A stretch of 40,989 nucleotides of DNA, taken from NCBI GenBank assembly GCA_023229175.1, contig JALNZV010000018.1, positions 1 through 40,989 on the forward strand, given 5' to 3'. The position numbers and the translations under genes were made by a program. This DNA is from Tissierellaceae bacterium (GTDB taxonomy: Bacteria; Bacillota; Clostridia; Tissierellales; Tissierellaceae). Of this stretch, positions 1-8,239 are shown piece by piece. Position 1 is the stretch's first letter; each line of letters starts with the position of its first letter. The notes below the pieces were generated by a model. The model saw only the letters and a program-made list of their open reading frames with translations. It was not told the origin of the DNA and ran no database searches.

Positions 1-318
1 CCCCAACTTTCGGGCCAATTCTTTCAATTCTGGGTGAACGTATTTTCCCTCATCTAATATTTGCACTCCATCAAGCCATACGGAGGATTCTAAGCAAATT
101 CCGTCAACGTGGCTCTTTGCAACCCTAAAAGCAGCTATCAATGCCTGTTTTACATTTAGTCCTGCAGCCATGGCTGCACCTGTAAATAATCCAGACATCG
201 CAATACAAAATCCCGATGCTACTAACGCAACGCTAGCTATGCTTTTTCTTTCATTCAGTGGCACCCTTTCGGTGGCATAGTCATTACCCGTTTGAAGTCT
301 TTCTTTTTCGTTGCTCAA
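1..318 (-). CDS. Chimeric CDS: cytosine/purine permease N-terminus joined to an unrelated tail (partial)
   Basis: An open frame enters from the left edge and starts at a TTG (318-316), 6 nt after a GGAGGA at 330-325. The first ~65 residues, including TGNDYATERVPLNERKS and SGLFTGAAMAAGLN, match my memory of the N-terminus and first helix of CodB-type NCS1 permeases, which import cytosine or other nucleobases. After ALIAAF the frame stays open but the sequence stops being a permease. The last ~40 residues (from RVAKSHVDG, through VWLDGVQILDEGKYVHPELK) are hydrophilic. They faintly recall the C-terminal end of aminopeptidase-T/dihydroxypyridine-dioxygenase-like proteins, which I cannot confirm. 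A normal permease would have about 12 helices, so this product could not transport. An in-frame deletion between two genes, or an assembly chimera, are both possible. Its position just downstream of the PucR regulator suits a purine or pyrimidine function. Confidence 0.6.
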   Translation of the reverse strand, partial: MSNEKERLQTGNDYATERVPLNERKSIASVALVASGFCIAMSGLFTGAAMAAGLNVKQALIAAFRVAKSHVDGICLESSVWLDGVQILDEGKYVHPELKELARKLG

Positions 319-355
319 AATCTTTCCTCCTTTAAAGTTATTTACTTCTGCCCTC

Positions 356-384
356 ATTATAAGAGATATAATATGCAATTTCAT
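356..384 (-). promoter_or_regulatory. Candidate sigma-A promoter for the permease-like gene
   Basis: On the minus strand, ATGAAA (384-379) and a perfect TATAAT (361-356) are separated by 17 nt, about 35 nt before the ribosome binding site of the chimeric permease gene. The -10 is perfect but the -35 matches consensus at only four of six bases, so an activator (possibly the adjacent PucR protein) could be needed. This is inference from sequence only. Confidence 0.4.
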
Positions 385-406
385 TATTTTTAAAACACAA
401 ATATAA

Positions 407-438
407 AGGGTTAATTGTTCATTTGAACAATTAACCCT
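407..438 (-). terminator. Inverted repeat overlapping the pucR stop; terminator or operator
   Basis: A perfect 15-bp inverted repeat (arms 407-421 and 424-438, AGGGTTAATTGTTCA and its complement) includes the TAA stop of the PucR gene at 431-433. On the minus strand it is followed by TTTATATTTGTGTTTT, which is T-rich but broken, so it fits a weak intrinsic terminator. The unusual length and perfect symmetry also allow it to be a regulator binding site just upstream of the permease promoter. Confidence 0.55.
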
Positions 439-2062
439 CTTGATCGGAATATTCTGATACCATGAACACAAGCGTATTTAATAGATATGGCATATCCCAA
501 GGCTCGAATCCTAAAACTTCGGAAATCTTTCTCTTCCTGTAATTTACAGTATTTTTATGTATAAACAGCTCCTTTGCCGTTTCGTCCGCATTCATATTAT
601 TGAAAATCAGTGATTTTAATGTTCTATATAAATCTAGTTTGAACTCATCGTCATTCTTCTTCAGCTTTTCAAGGCTGCAGCTGCTTTTGATTGCGTTAAA
701 CTTTTCCATATCGCTGATTTCCCTGATAAGCCTATAAAACCCAAGCTCTTTCATGGAAATTACTTTATTAACTCCAAAAAAGGTCCTTCCAAGTTTTACT
801 GCATCTGTAGCTTCAATGTACGCATTTGGTATGAACTTAAAGCTTTTAAATTCACTACTTATTCCAATAGATACTGATCCTGTCAAATTTTCATTGCAAC
901 ATTTAAGTATCTTTTCCCCTACACTTTGTGCCCTTGAAATTATATCACCGTCTTCAATCTGGAGTAATATTATAAAGATATCGCTTCTTAATCCAATTAG
1001 GTTCTCTTTATTGTCCAATTTAACTATATCTCTTATTTTATCGTACAAAACTTCATTTAGAAACTTCTTATAGTCATTTGTCCTTATTTCTATACTTTCC
1101 TGCATATTATTTAAATTGACAATTATCATTATTCCCTTATTTAAAATATTCCAATCCACATTCTTTCCCATAGACACAGCTACTTCATCTGATCTAAAAT
1201 TCCAGGTTATTAAATCGCTCATATATTCTTGTTTTTTGATAATCTCTAGCTCTGTAATTCGAGAGTTTCTAGTTAAAATTAATGTACACAGACTGACAAA
1301 ACTATTTAAAATTCTAAGAGTCTCCTGGATGTCCATATCTAAACACTCTGCAACTATTGTTCCATAATCCAGGCCATTGGTCTGTATATGCATGATTATT
1401 ATATTCATAGTACCGTATTCAATAATGCAATATCCTTTATCCTTAAAAGCATTTTCTACCTTGTTATAGTTCTCATCTAAAAAGCTAATTAATTCTCCAA
1501 TGTCTTTATAATTTTTTGGATATAGTATTTTCTGATTTACATCCAGGAAGACAATTTTCCCACCATATTCTTCAGCCATAGTTTTATAAATATAATTGAT
1601 ATCCCTTTTCGTCGCAATATTTTGTATTAATTTGTTTTGCATCTCAAATACCCTATTGTATTCCGTCCCTAAGTTTCCCGATAATTTAAGAATAATTGGA
1701 TTTATTATTTCCAAATACGACCTTTCGCTAGGTGCTACAATAAGGGGAAATTCTAAGTGATTGCACAGTTCAATTATATTTTGATGAATTTCCTTAATGA
1801 ATAAATCAATATGACATATAACCAGCCCCGCTGCCTTTTTTTCATGCAATGCCTTTATGACTTCCATTTGTTTTTCATGATTTTGCATTATAGCATAGAA
1901 AGATGTGATATACAACTGCCCCTCAAGTACCCATGTCTTAATTTTGGTCTCAGCTACCTCTAATACTGTTACACTGGATACCTCATTGTTGCTTCCCTTT
2001 AATCCAGCAACTAAAACTGCATCCTGCAGACCTCCAAATCTTAGAATATCTCTTATGTTCAC
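431..2062 (-). CDS. PucR family transcriptional regulator
   Basis: This 543-residue protein has the layout of the PucR family. Residues ~8-125 form the N-terminal PucR ligand-sensing domain (starting RDILRFGGLQDAVLVAG), followed by a middle region and a degenerate GGDEF-like region around residues 290-430. A C-terminal HTH_30 helix-turn-helix lies at ~485-535 (NADETAKELFIHKNTVNYRK). Family members act in the cytoplasm as regulators of purine catabolism, amino-acid use or related pathways; the ligand cannot be read from sequence. The start is a GTG at 2062 with an AGAGG upstream. An extended -10 (TGTTATAAT) lies at 2186-2178, giving a leader of about 110 nt. The gene sits immediately upstream of the permease-like fragment on the same strand, so local control of that transporter is a reasonable inference. 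Confidence 0.9.
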   Translation of the reverse strand: MNIRDILRFGGLQDAVLVAGLKGSNNEVSSVTVLEVAETKIKTWVLEGQLYITSFYAIMQNHEKQMEVIKALHEKKAAGLVICHIDLFIKEIHQNIIELCNHLEFPLIVAPSERSYLEIINPIILKLSGNLGTEYNRVFEMQNKLIQNIATKRDINYIYKTMAEEYGGKIVFLDVNQKILYPKNYKDIGELISFLDENYNKVENAFKDKGYCIIEYGTMNIIIMHIQTNGLDYGTIVAECLDMDIQETLRILNSFVSLCTLILTRNSRITELEIIKKQEYMSDLITWNFRSDEVAVSMGKNVDWNILNKGIMIIVNLNNMQESIEIRTNDYKKFLNEVLYDKIRDIVKLDNKENLIGLRSDIFIILLQIEDGDIISRAQSVGEKILKCCNENLTGSVSIGISSEFKSFKFIPNAYIEATDAVKLGRTFFGVNKVISMKELGFYRLIREISDMEKFNAIKSSCSLEKLKKNDDEFKLDLYRTLKSLIFNNMNADETAKELFIHKNTVNYRKRKISEVLGFEPWDMPYLLNTLVFMVSEYSDQEG

Positions 2063-2177
2063 CTTTTACCAACCTCTCTCTAGATACATTTCTTATGCAT
2101 ATGGTTAAAGGCTATAATTCTACCTTGCCATTGTGCGCTTCCCTAGTATGCTCATATTTTGTTTGTTTATTATCTTA

Positions 2178-2186
2178 ATTATAACA
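2178..2186 (-). promoter_or_regulatory. Extended -10 promoter element upstream of the PucR gene
   Basis: The minus strand reads TGTTATAAT (2186-2178), a perfect extended -10 motif, between the MATE stop codon and the PucR GTG start. No good -35 box is evident at 17 nt, as is common for extended -10 promoters. Confidence 0.4.
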
Positions 2187-2206
2187 AATAATTTATAGTT
2201 TCATAG

Positions 2207-3574
2207 TTATCTTATGGTTATATACTTCCACTTATTGGTCTTTAGCCTTATGAGTATCAATACCCATCTAATGGCCTGATCTATGAGGACTGCAAGCCAT
2301 GCCCCCATTAATCCCATGCCCATGCGGAGGACAAATACATATGACAGAATTAGACGAATGACCAAAATACCTATAAATGTAGATACTAAAGTCCAGACCG
2401 TATCTCCTGCTCCCCTTAATCCACCAGCAATTATTAGCTGTGAAGACTGAAAAGGTTGTATCAGTGCCATTAGCTTAAGTACCTTTGCTGCTTCTGCTAC
2501 TACTTCACTATTATTTGTATACATGCTGGCTATTGTATGTCCGAAAAAGAAAAACAACATCGCCATAGCAGTTGAAATAACAGAGCCAATTTTACCACAG
2601 GATTTAATATACATTTCTGCCTTTTCCGGCTCCTCCTCACCGAGGCTGCGTCCTGTCAAAGTTGAGGCTGAAATCCCAAAGGACTGTCCAGGCGTAAAAG
2701 ATAGGCTAAGTATACTTATGCAAATCTGATGGGTTGCATAGGCCACTGTACCCAAGGACGCTACAATTTTAGAGAATACCAAAAGACCTGTCCTCATAGC
2801 CACTTGTTCGAGAGAAGCTGGCACTCCAATTTTCACTAGATTGTAAATAATGTCTTTGTCAAATTTAAATTTATTTCTAATCTTTATGTGTACTATGTTT
2901 TTTTCGTTTAATATTACCCTAATAACCATAATGCTAGCCACTATTTGAGAGAATGTTGTAGATATACCTGCACCTAATACTCCAAGTCTAGGAAAACCAA
3001 ATAAACCGTATATTAAAAGGGCATTGCCAACTACATTTAGAAGGTTTACCTTTATATTTATCTTCATAGGGGTCTTTGTATCCCCCGAACCCCTAAGGGC
3101 TGCAAATATGGAAAAATTAAATGCCTGAAATATAAATCCTAAGGCAATTACCCTAAAATATCCAGAGCCTATGGAAATAGTATCCACATGGGCGCCAAAG
3201 AACTTCATGGCTGTATTTGTCATTCCTAGGCCAATGAACAATATGGGTATTACTAGAAATAACTGGGTCAGTATCATTATGTGTTTAACTACTGCCTCTA
3301 TTCTATCTTCTCTCTTTGCTCCAATATACCTAGCCACCATTGTTGTGGCACCTATATTTAAAGACTGAACTAGAGACAGTCCGAGAAATATTAGTTGATT
3401 CGTCACACCCACGGCTGCTATAGATGCTGCTGTGGTTACATTGTCTCCAGACCTTCCTAGCATTATCATATCAACCATACCAAATAATGTCCCCATCAGT
3501 AACTCTATAAAGACAGGTACCGCTATCTTTGTTATTTCCTCTCTTATATGTTTCTTGTCAATGCTAGACTCCAA
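2207..3574 (-). CDS. MATE family multidrug/metabolite efflux transporter
   Basis: This 455-residue integral membrane protein has about 12 hydrophobic segments in two homologous halves. Each half carries the MatE pattern: an N-terminal stretch with MVDMIMLGR and ALRGSGDTKTPM, and a second half with the matching GGLRGAGDTVWTLVST. MATE proteins export drugs or metabolites by Na+ or H+ antiport at the cytoplasmic membrane; the substrate cannot be predicted here. The length is normal for the family. The start appears to be a TTG at 3574, placed 6 nt after AAAGGTGA. The gene stands alone: an intrinsic terminator separates it from the NfnB gene side, and the PucR promoter lies beyond its stop. I see no strong terminator of its own. 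Confidence 0.9.
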   Translation of the reverse strand: MESSIDKKHIREEITKIAVPVFIELLMGTLFGMVDMIMLGRSGDNVTTAASIAAVGVTNQLIFLGLSLVQSLNIGATTMVARYIGAKREDRIEAVVKHIMILTQLFLVIPILFIGLGMTNTAMKFFGAHVDTISIGSGYFRVIALGFIFQAFNFSIFAALRGSGDTKTPMKINIKVNLLNVVGNALLIYGLFGFPRLGVLGAGISTTFSQIVASIMVIRVILNEKNIVHIKIRNKFKFDKDIIYNLVKIGVPASLEQVAMRTGLLVFSKIVASLGTVAYATHQICISILSLSFTPGQSFGISASTLTGRSLGEEEPEKAEMYIKSCGKIGSVISTAMAMLFFFFGHTIASMYTNNSEVVAEAAKVLKLMALIQPFQSSQLIIAGGLRGAGDTVWTLVSTFIGILVIRLILSYVFVLRMGMGLMGAWLAVLIDQAIRWVLILIRLKTNKWKYITIR

Positions 3575-3639
3575 AATACTTCACCTTTACTTTCTGTATT
3601 AATTCGACTCTCTAAATATTGTATCACAAGAGTGTATAA

Positions 3640-3668
3640 AAATAAACTCCCTTGTAGGGAGTTTATTT
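3640..3668 (-). terminator. Intrinsic terminator after nfnB
   Basis: A perfect 13-bp stem (AAATAAACTCCCT at 3640-3652, complement at 3656-3668) with a 3-nt loop lies 13 nt beyond the stop of the NfnB gene. On the minus strand the stem ends in TTTATTTTTATAC. The AT-rich symmetrical stem could also work on the other strand, but no plus-strand gene is nearby. Confidence 0.8.
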
Positions 3669-3680
3669 TATCTGTATATA

Positions 3681-5075
3681 TTAACTGTTTTTCTCTTTTA
3701 TATATTTATCTATTGTCTTAGCAGCATCCTTACCTGCACCCATGGCAAGTATTACAGTTGCAGAACCTGTCACGGCATCACCACCGGCAAATACTCCATC
3801 TCTAGTGGTGTGGCCTCCTTCGTCTACTATAATTCCCTGACGTTTGTTAGTTTGTAGTCCTTCTGTTGTAGAAGCAATCAGTGGATTTGGTGAAGTACCT
3901 AAGGCCATGATTACTGTCTCCACATCAAATTCAAATTCTGAACCCTTAATCTCAACAGGTCTTCTTCTACCAGATGCATCTGGCTCGCCTAGCTCCATTC
4001 TGACACATTTGATTCCCTTTACCCATCCTTTTTCATTGCCAATTATTTCTATTGGATTTGTAAGGAATTCAAAGTTAATGCCTTCTTCCATGGCATGATG
4101 AACTTCTTCAAGTCTTGCAGGTAGTTCTGCTTCAGTTCTTCTATATACTATATATACATCTGCCCCAAGTCTCTTTGCTGTTCTAGCAGCATCCATGGCT
4201 ACGTTTCCGCCTCCAACTACTGCCACTCTTTTACCGACCTTAATTGGAGTCTCATAATCTTCTCTAAAAGCTTTCATTAGATTATTTCTTGTCAAGAATT
4301 CATTGGCTGAGAATACCCCATTTAAGTTTTCACCTGGAATATTCATAAATATTGGAAGTCCAGCACCAGATCCTACATAAATTGCCTCAAATCCCTCTTC
4401 AAATAAAGAATCTATAGTAACTGTCCTACCGACTATTACATTTGTCTCTATCTTAACTCCAAGTTTCTTTACGTTTTCGATTTCAGGTTTAACAACCTTT
4501 TCCTTAGGAAGCCTAAACTCTGGAATACCATATACTAGTACCCCTCCTGGTTCGTGTAAGGCTTCAAATATAGTAACGTCATATCCTTCTTTTGCCAACT
4601 CTCCTGCACATGTAACTCCAGATGGACCAGAGCCTATGATAGCAACCTTATGCCCATTTCCTGGTTTTGTCTTTCCTACTTCTACTCCATTTTCCCTTGC
4701 CCAGTCTGCAGCAAATCTCTCTAGTTTCCCTATGGCTATGGCTTCGCCCTTTTTAGCTAATATACAAACCTTCTCACATTGATCCTCTTGAGGGCATACC
4801 CTACCGCAAACTGCTGGCAGCGCCGTATAATCTGCCAATACATGAGCTGCTTCTGCAAACTCTCTATTGGCTATATGATTTATAAACCCAGGTATATCTA
4901 TGGCAACTGGACATCCAGGTACACATGTTGGGTTAGGACATTGCAAGCATCTCTTTGCTTCTTTTACTGCTTCTTCCTCTGTATAACCAAGGCATACTTC
5001 TTCAAAGTTCGTACTTCTTATTACAGGGTCTTGGTTAGAAATGGGAGTTCTCTTAAATCTATCTATCTTCGCCAT
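3681..5075 (-). CDS. nfnB: NfnB-like NADPH-binding subunit (annotated elsewhere as glutamate synthase small subunit)
   Basis: This 464-residue protein is a GltD-like iron-sulfur flavoprotein. Eight cysteines near the N-terminus (43, 46, 51, 55 and 90, 94, 100, 104) can hold two [4Fe-4S] clusters. They are followed by an FAD fold with GSGPSGVTCAGELAKEGYDV, the HEPGGVLVYGIPEFRLPK segment, and an NADPH fold with GGGNVAMDAARTAKRLG. Alone it would be called glutamate synthase beta subunit. Its partner gene, however, overlaps it by one base (TAATG) and encodes the NfnA flavoprotein, and no large glutamate synthase subunit is present in the window. In clostridia this pair forms NfnAB, the cytoplasmic enzyme that couples NADH and reduced ferredoxin to reduction of NADP+. 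A strong terminator follows. Confidence 0.88.
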   Translation of the reverse strand: MAKIDRFKRTPISNQDPVIRSTNFEEVCLGYTEEEAVKEAKRCLQCPNPTCVPGCPVAIDIPGFINHIANREFAEAAHVLADYTALPAVCGRVCPQEDQCEKVCILAKKGEAIAIGKLERFAADWARENGVEVGKTKPGNGHKVAIIGSGPSGVTCAGELAKEGYDVTIFEALHEPGGVLVYGIPEFRLPKEKVVKPEIENVKKLGVKIETNVIVGRTVTIDSLFEEGFEAIYVGSGAGLPIFMNIPGENLNGVFSANEFLTRNNLMKAFREDYETPIKVGKRVAVVGGGNVAMDAARTAKRLGADVYIVYRRTEAELPARLEEVHHAMEEGINFEFLTNPIEIIGNEKGWVKGIKCVRMELGEPDASGRRRPVEIKGSEFEFDVETVIMALGTSPNPLIASTTEGLQTNKRQGIIVDEGGHTTRDGVFAGGDAVTGSATVILAMGAGKDAAKTIDKYIKEKNS

Positions 5076-5941
5076 TATTCTCCAGCCTCCTCTGTCTTAT
5101 GGTTATATGCTTCTGACAATTCTGTTTCTTCTTCCTTGTATTGAGTTTGTCTCTTAAGAGCTTCATCAAAGTCCACAAGATGTCCATCGAATTCCGGACC
5201 ATGTACACAGGCAAATTTAGTTTCATCGCCTACAGTTACCCTACATGCACCGCACATCCCAGTGCCGTCAACCATTATTGGGTTTAGGGATACTACTGTT
5301 GGAATATTGAGTTTTTTAGTAGTTAGGGCTGTAAACTTCATCATTATCATAGGGCCAATGGCTACGCATTTATCGTATTCTTTTCCTTGATTTTCCACTA
5401 GCTCTTCTATGTAATTAGTGACTAAACCATGAAAACCATAGGAGCCGTCATCAGTGGCCACATATAGATTGGTCGCTACTGATTTCATCTTATCCTCTAG
5501 AATAACTAGTTCTTTATTCTTTGCCCCCATAATTACATCTACTTCGACTCCACGCTCTGTTAGCCATCTTACTTGAGGATATACTGGTGCTGTACCGACT
5601 CCTCCAGCTACAAATAAGTATTTTTTCTTCTTTAGTTCCTCAATGTCTTCATTGACAAATTCTGATGGAACTCCTAAGGGACCAACAAAATCTTTTAATG
5701 AATCTCCTTCTACCATATCAGCTAATCTTTTAGTTGAGCTTCCCATGGCTTGTACTACAATTTGTACAGTACCTTCGTCTTTATTGTAATCGCAAATTGT
5801 AAGAGGTACTCTCTCACCTTTTTCATCTACGATTATAATAAGGAATTGGCCTGGCTTTGCAGATGCCGCTACTCTCGGTGCCAAAATATCCATTGAGAAA
5901 ATATTTGGTGCAAGTATTTCTTTTTTGACAATTTTATACAA
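5075..5941 (-). CDS. nfnA: NfnA-like ferredoxin-NADP+ reductase subunit (FAD, 2Fe-2S)
   Basis: This 288-residue protein belongs to the ferredoxin-NADP reductase/PyrK-like family. It has an N-terminal flavin-binding barrel (residues ~1-95, with ERVPLTICDYN), a nucleotide-binding part with VAGGVGTAPVYPQ (~111-123), and a C-terminal cysteine cluster (C230, C233, C245) for a [2Fe-2S] centre. This is the arrangement of the NfnA subunit, which accepts electrons from NADH in the bifurcating NfnAB complex. It could also be read as a dihydroorotate dehydrogenase or sulfide dehydrogenase electron-transfer subunit, but the one-base overlap with the NfnB gene favours NfnA. The start is a TTG at 5941, 8 nt after AAGGGGG. 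It is the first gene of a two-gene operon. Confidence 0.88.
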   Translation of the reverse strand: MYKIVKKEILAPNIFSMDILAPRVAASAKPGQFLIIIVDEKGERVPLTICDYNKDEGTVQIVVQAMGSSTKRLADMVEGDSLKDFVGPLGVPSEFVNEDIEELKKKKYLFVAGGVGTAPVYPQVRWLTERGVEVDVIMGAKNKELVILEDKMKSVATNLYVATDDGSYGFHGLVTNYIEELVENQGKEYDKCVAIGPMIMMKFTALTTKKLNIPTVVSLNPIMVDGTGMCGACRVTVGDETKFACVHGPEFDGHLVDFDEALKRQTQYKEEETELSEAYNHKTEEAGE

Positions 5942-6087
5942 TTGCTTTTCCCCCTTATAATAATATAGTGATATTGAATTGCTAAATATTTTTGCCCTAG
6001 TTATCCACTTAAAATTCTAACATAATGAAATTTTTTATTCAACATATTTAGACTAATTAATAAATTAACTAACTTGGGAATTTTAGC

Positions 6088-7776
6088 CTACTGGACGGAA
6101 TTCATTTTATCAATTACTATTGATTCTATTTGCCTGATTTTATCCTCTGAAGTCTTGGCTTCCACATCCATGGAATAGATATAAAGTTTTATTTTAGGTT
6201 CTGTGCCAGAGGGTCTAACTGTATACCAAGAGCCGTCGTCTAATAGGTATTTCAGTACGTTTGATTTTGGATTTCCCGTATGGTCTTTCAGATAGTCAAT
6301 TGTATTTTCCAAGGTCATATTGCCAATCTTGACAATTGGATTTTCCCTAAACTCCTCCATTATTCTGCCAATTCTTTTGCTCCCTTCCAAACCTTCTAAT
6401 GCTATTGAAATCAGTTTTTCTTTATAATATCCATATTCCTTATATATTTCTTCCAATATATCTAATAAAGATTTTCCCTGTTTTTTGTAATATGCTGCCA
6501 TTTCTGCTATAAGCATTGAGCTGTTGACCCCGTCTTTGTCTCTAACCATTGTTCCGTAGACGTATCCTATGCTCTCCTCATATCCAAAGACAAATTCATG
6601 CTCTCCCGTTATATCAAACTCGTTAGCCTTTCCACAAATGTATTTAAATCCTGTTAGTGTATCTATTGTAGTTACTTTATATTTCTTAGCTATTGCCTTA
6701 CTTAAATCGCCTGTAACTATGGACTTTACAATGGCTCCATTACTAGGTAAATTTCCCTTTATGTGTCTTTGGGATAAAACGTAGTTCACTAGAAGTGCAC
6801 CCGCTTGATTTCCATTGATAAATTGAAATTCTCCATTTTTATCTCTTGCCATAATGGCCACCCTGTCGCAGTCCGGATCAGTGGCTATTATAATATCTCC
6901 ATTTTCTTTTTCCCCAAGGGCCACAGCATAGTCAAATGCCTTTACATCCTCAGGATTTGGATAGCCAACAGTTGTAAAATCTGGATCTGGATTCTCCTGC
7001 TCAGGCACTACAATGACATTATTAAATCCCCTCTTCTCTAGTATTCTCCTGACGGGTATATTTCCAGTGCCATTAAGAGGGGTATATATTATCTTGATTT
7101 CCTTGTCTATATCTTCGTTTATGGTTAATTGCAGCAGTTCCTTGTCATAGGCTTCATCTATCTCTCTGCCAATATATTGTATTAAGCCTTTTTCCAAGCC
7201 ATCGTCCAAGTCCATTAACTTAATCCTAGATAGGTCTCCAATCTTACCTATCTCCGAGGACACTTCATCGGCTATGTCATCCAGTATTTGGGAGCCTTCT
7301 TCCCAATACACCTTATATCCGTTGTAATCCCTAGGATTGTGACTGGCTGTAACCATTATGCCAGATATTGTCTTTAGTCTCCTTATAGCATAAGACACCA
7401 ATGGAGTTGGCCTTATATTGTCAAATAAAAAAGCCCTTATGCCATTGGCTGCCAAGACCCTTGCAGCGATTTCGGCAAATTTATCTGAATAATGCCTTAC
7501 GTCGTATCCAATGGCTACCCCTCTGTCCATGGCTTCCTGCCCTTTATTAGTTATGACAGCTGCCAACCCTTGAGTTGCCAAAGATACTGTATATTTATTC
7601 ATTCTATTTGTACCAGCACCTATTTTCCCCCTAAGTCCTGCAGTGCCAAAGGACAAATCCGTATAAAATCTGTCTTCCATTTCTTTTTCATCTGTAATGC
7701 TTCTCAATTCTTCTTTTGTTTCTTCGTCGAAATAATCGTTTTCTATCCAATACGCGATTTTTTCTTTATAACTCAT
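6088..7776 (-). CDS. Phospho-sugar mutase (phosphoglucomutase/phosphomannomutase)
   Basis: This 562-residue alpha-D-phosphohexomutase has all four family landmarks: the phosphoserine loop TASHNPRDYNGYK (Ser145), the Mg2+ loop DPDCDR (300-305), the sugar-binding GYEESIGY, and the phosphate-binding RPSGTEPK near the C-terminus. It interconverts glucose 1-phosphate and glucose 6-phosphate (possibly mannose phosphates) in the cytoplasm. The length matches the Bacillus PgcA-like group. It supplies or drains glucose 1-phosphate for the glg genes about 2.5 kb upstream on the same strand, although it is in a separate transcription unit. The ATG at 7776 follows a GGGGTGAG. I see no convincing terminator in the 146 nt before the NfnA gene. 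Confidence 0.92.
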   Translation of the reverse strand: MSYKEKIAYWIENDYFDEETKEELRSITDEKEMEDRFYTDLSFGTAGLRGKIGAGTNRMNKYTVSLATQGLAAVITNKGQEAMDRGVAIGYDVRHYSDKFAEIAARVLAANGIRAFLFDNIRPTPLVSYAIRRLKTISGIMVTASHNPRDYNGYKVYWEEGSQILDDIADEVSSEIGKIGDLSRIKLMDLDDGLEKGLIQYIGREIDEAYDKELLQLTINEDIDKEIKIIYTPLNGTGNIPVRRILEKRGFNNVIVVPEQENPDPDFTTVGYPNPEDVKAFDYAVALGEKENGDIIIATDPDCDRVAIMARDKNGEFQFINGNQAGALLVNYVLSQRHIKGNLPSNGAIVKSIVTGDLSKAIAKKYKVTTIDTLTGFKYICGKANEFDITGEHEFVFGYEESIGYVYGTMVRDKDGVNSSMLIAEMAAYYKKQGKSLLDILEEIYKEYGYYKEKLISIALEGLEGSKRIGRIMEEFRENPIVKIGNMTLENTIDYLKDHTGNPKSNVLKYLLDDGSWYTVRPSGTEPKIKLYIYSMDVEAKTSEDKIRQIESIVIDKMNSVQ

Positions 7777-7869
7777 AATCTCACCCCAATATTTTTTCCT
7801 GTACTTTAGTATATTCTATTAGTATTTGGCAAATTTGTCTAGTGGAATATTGGGTTTTTACACAAGAAG

Positions 7870-7894
7870 GGAGAGTAGGTTCCCCCTACTCTCC
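7870..7894 (-). terminator. GC-containing hairpin overlapping the zinc-ribbon stop
   Basis: A 10-bp perfect stem (GGAGAGTAGG at 7870-7879, complement at 7885-7894) encloses 5 nt and includes the stop codon of the zinc-ribbon gene. On the minus strand it is followed by CTTCTTGTGTAAAAACC, a poor T-tract, so termination may be weak. Confidence 0.5.
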
Positions 7895-8047
7895 TGTTTT
7901 GTATCTCGTTCTGCTAAGCGCTTCAGTATTTTTAGAGTTGCATTTTGGACATGTTGTGTCTTCCTCATAATCCTCGTCCCAGATATGTCCACAATCGAGG
8001 CAAATAAATTTAACTAATTTAGTGTCCTTCAAAGTTAAGATTGCCAT
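7886..8047 (-). CDS. Small zinc-ribbon protein (53 residues)
   Basis: This short gene starts at ATG 8047 behind GAGGAGGTGCGGAT and encodes 53 residues. Two CxxC pairs (C16-L-D-C19 and C33-P-K-C36) spaced by 13 residues form a classic treble/rubredoxin-like zinc ribbon: FICLDCGHIWDED...TTCPKCNSK. The remaining residues are acidic in the middle and basic at the C-terminus (SRTRYKTGE). Such proteins bind Zn2+ or Fe and often contact nucleic acid or act as small electron carriers; the sequence does not decide between these. The first ~10 residues could form one strand. It is flanked by phosphoglucomutase and an acidic protein of unknown function on the same strand, and its own hairpin overlaps its stop. 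The cysteine spacing and strong RBS make it a real gene. Confidence 0.8.
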   Translation of the reverse strand: MAILTLKDTKLVKFICLDCGHIWDEDYEEDTTCPKCNSKNTEALSRTRYKTGE

Positions 8048-8239
8048 ATCCGCACCTCCTCTATTTTAATGACATAAACCGACTTATGTAATTATTTATG
8101 TTTACATTTCCTTCCTTCTTTGATTATATTATATCATAGTTTGTGAAATTAGTCACTATCTTTTTGAAAAATTTTTTAATATTTTTACCATCCCTTTACA
8201 AAGGCATCTTCTGGGGAAAACTTCCCCCAAATGTTACAC

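Noticed and set aside
753..1073. Plus-strand open frame inside the PucR gene
   Set aside because: It has no RBS or recognisable protein and is the antisense shadow of a clear family member.
8207..8229. Terminator hairpin after the acidic hypothetical gene
   Set aside because: GGGGAA/TTCCCC forms a short stem but there is no T-tract after it on the minus strand.
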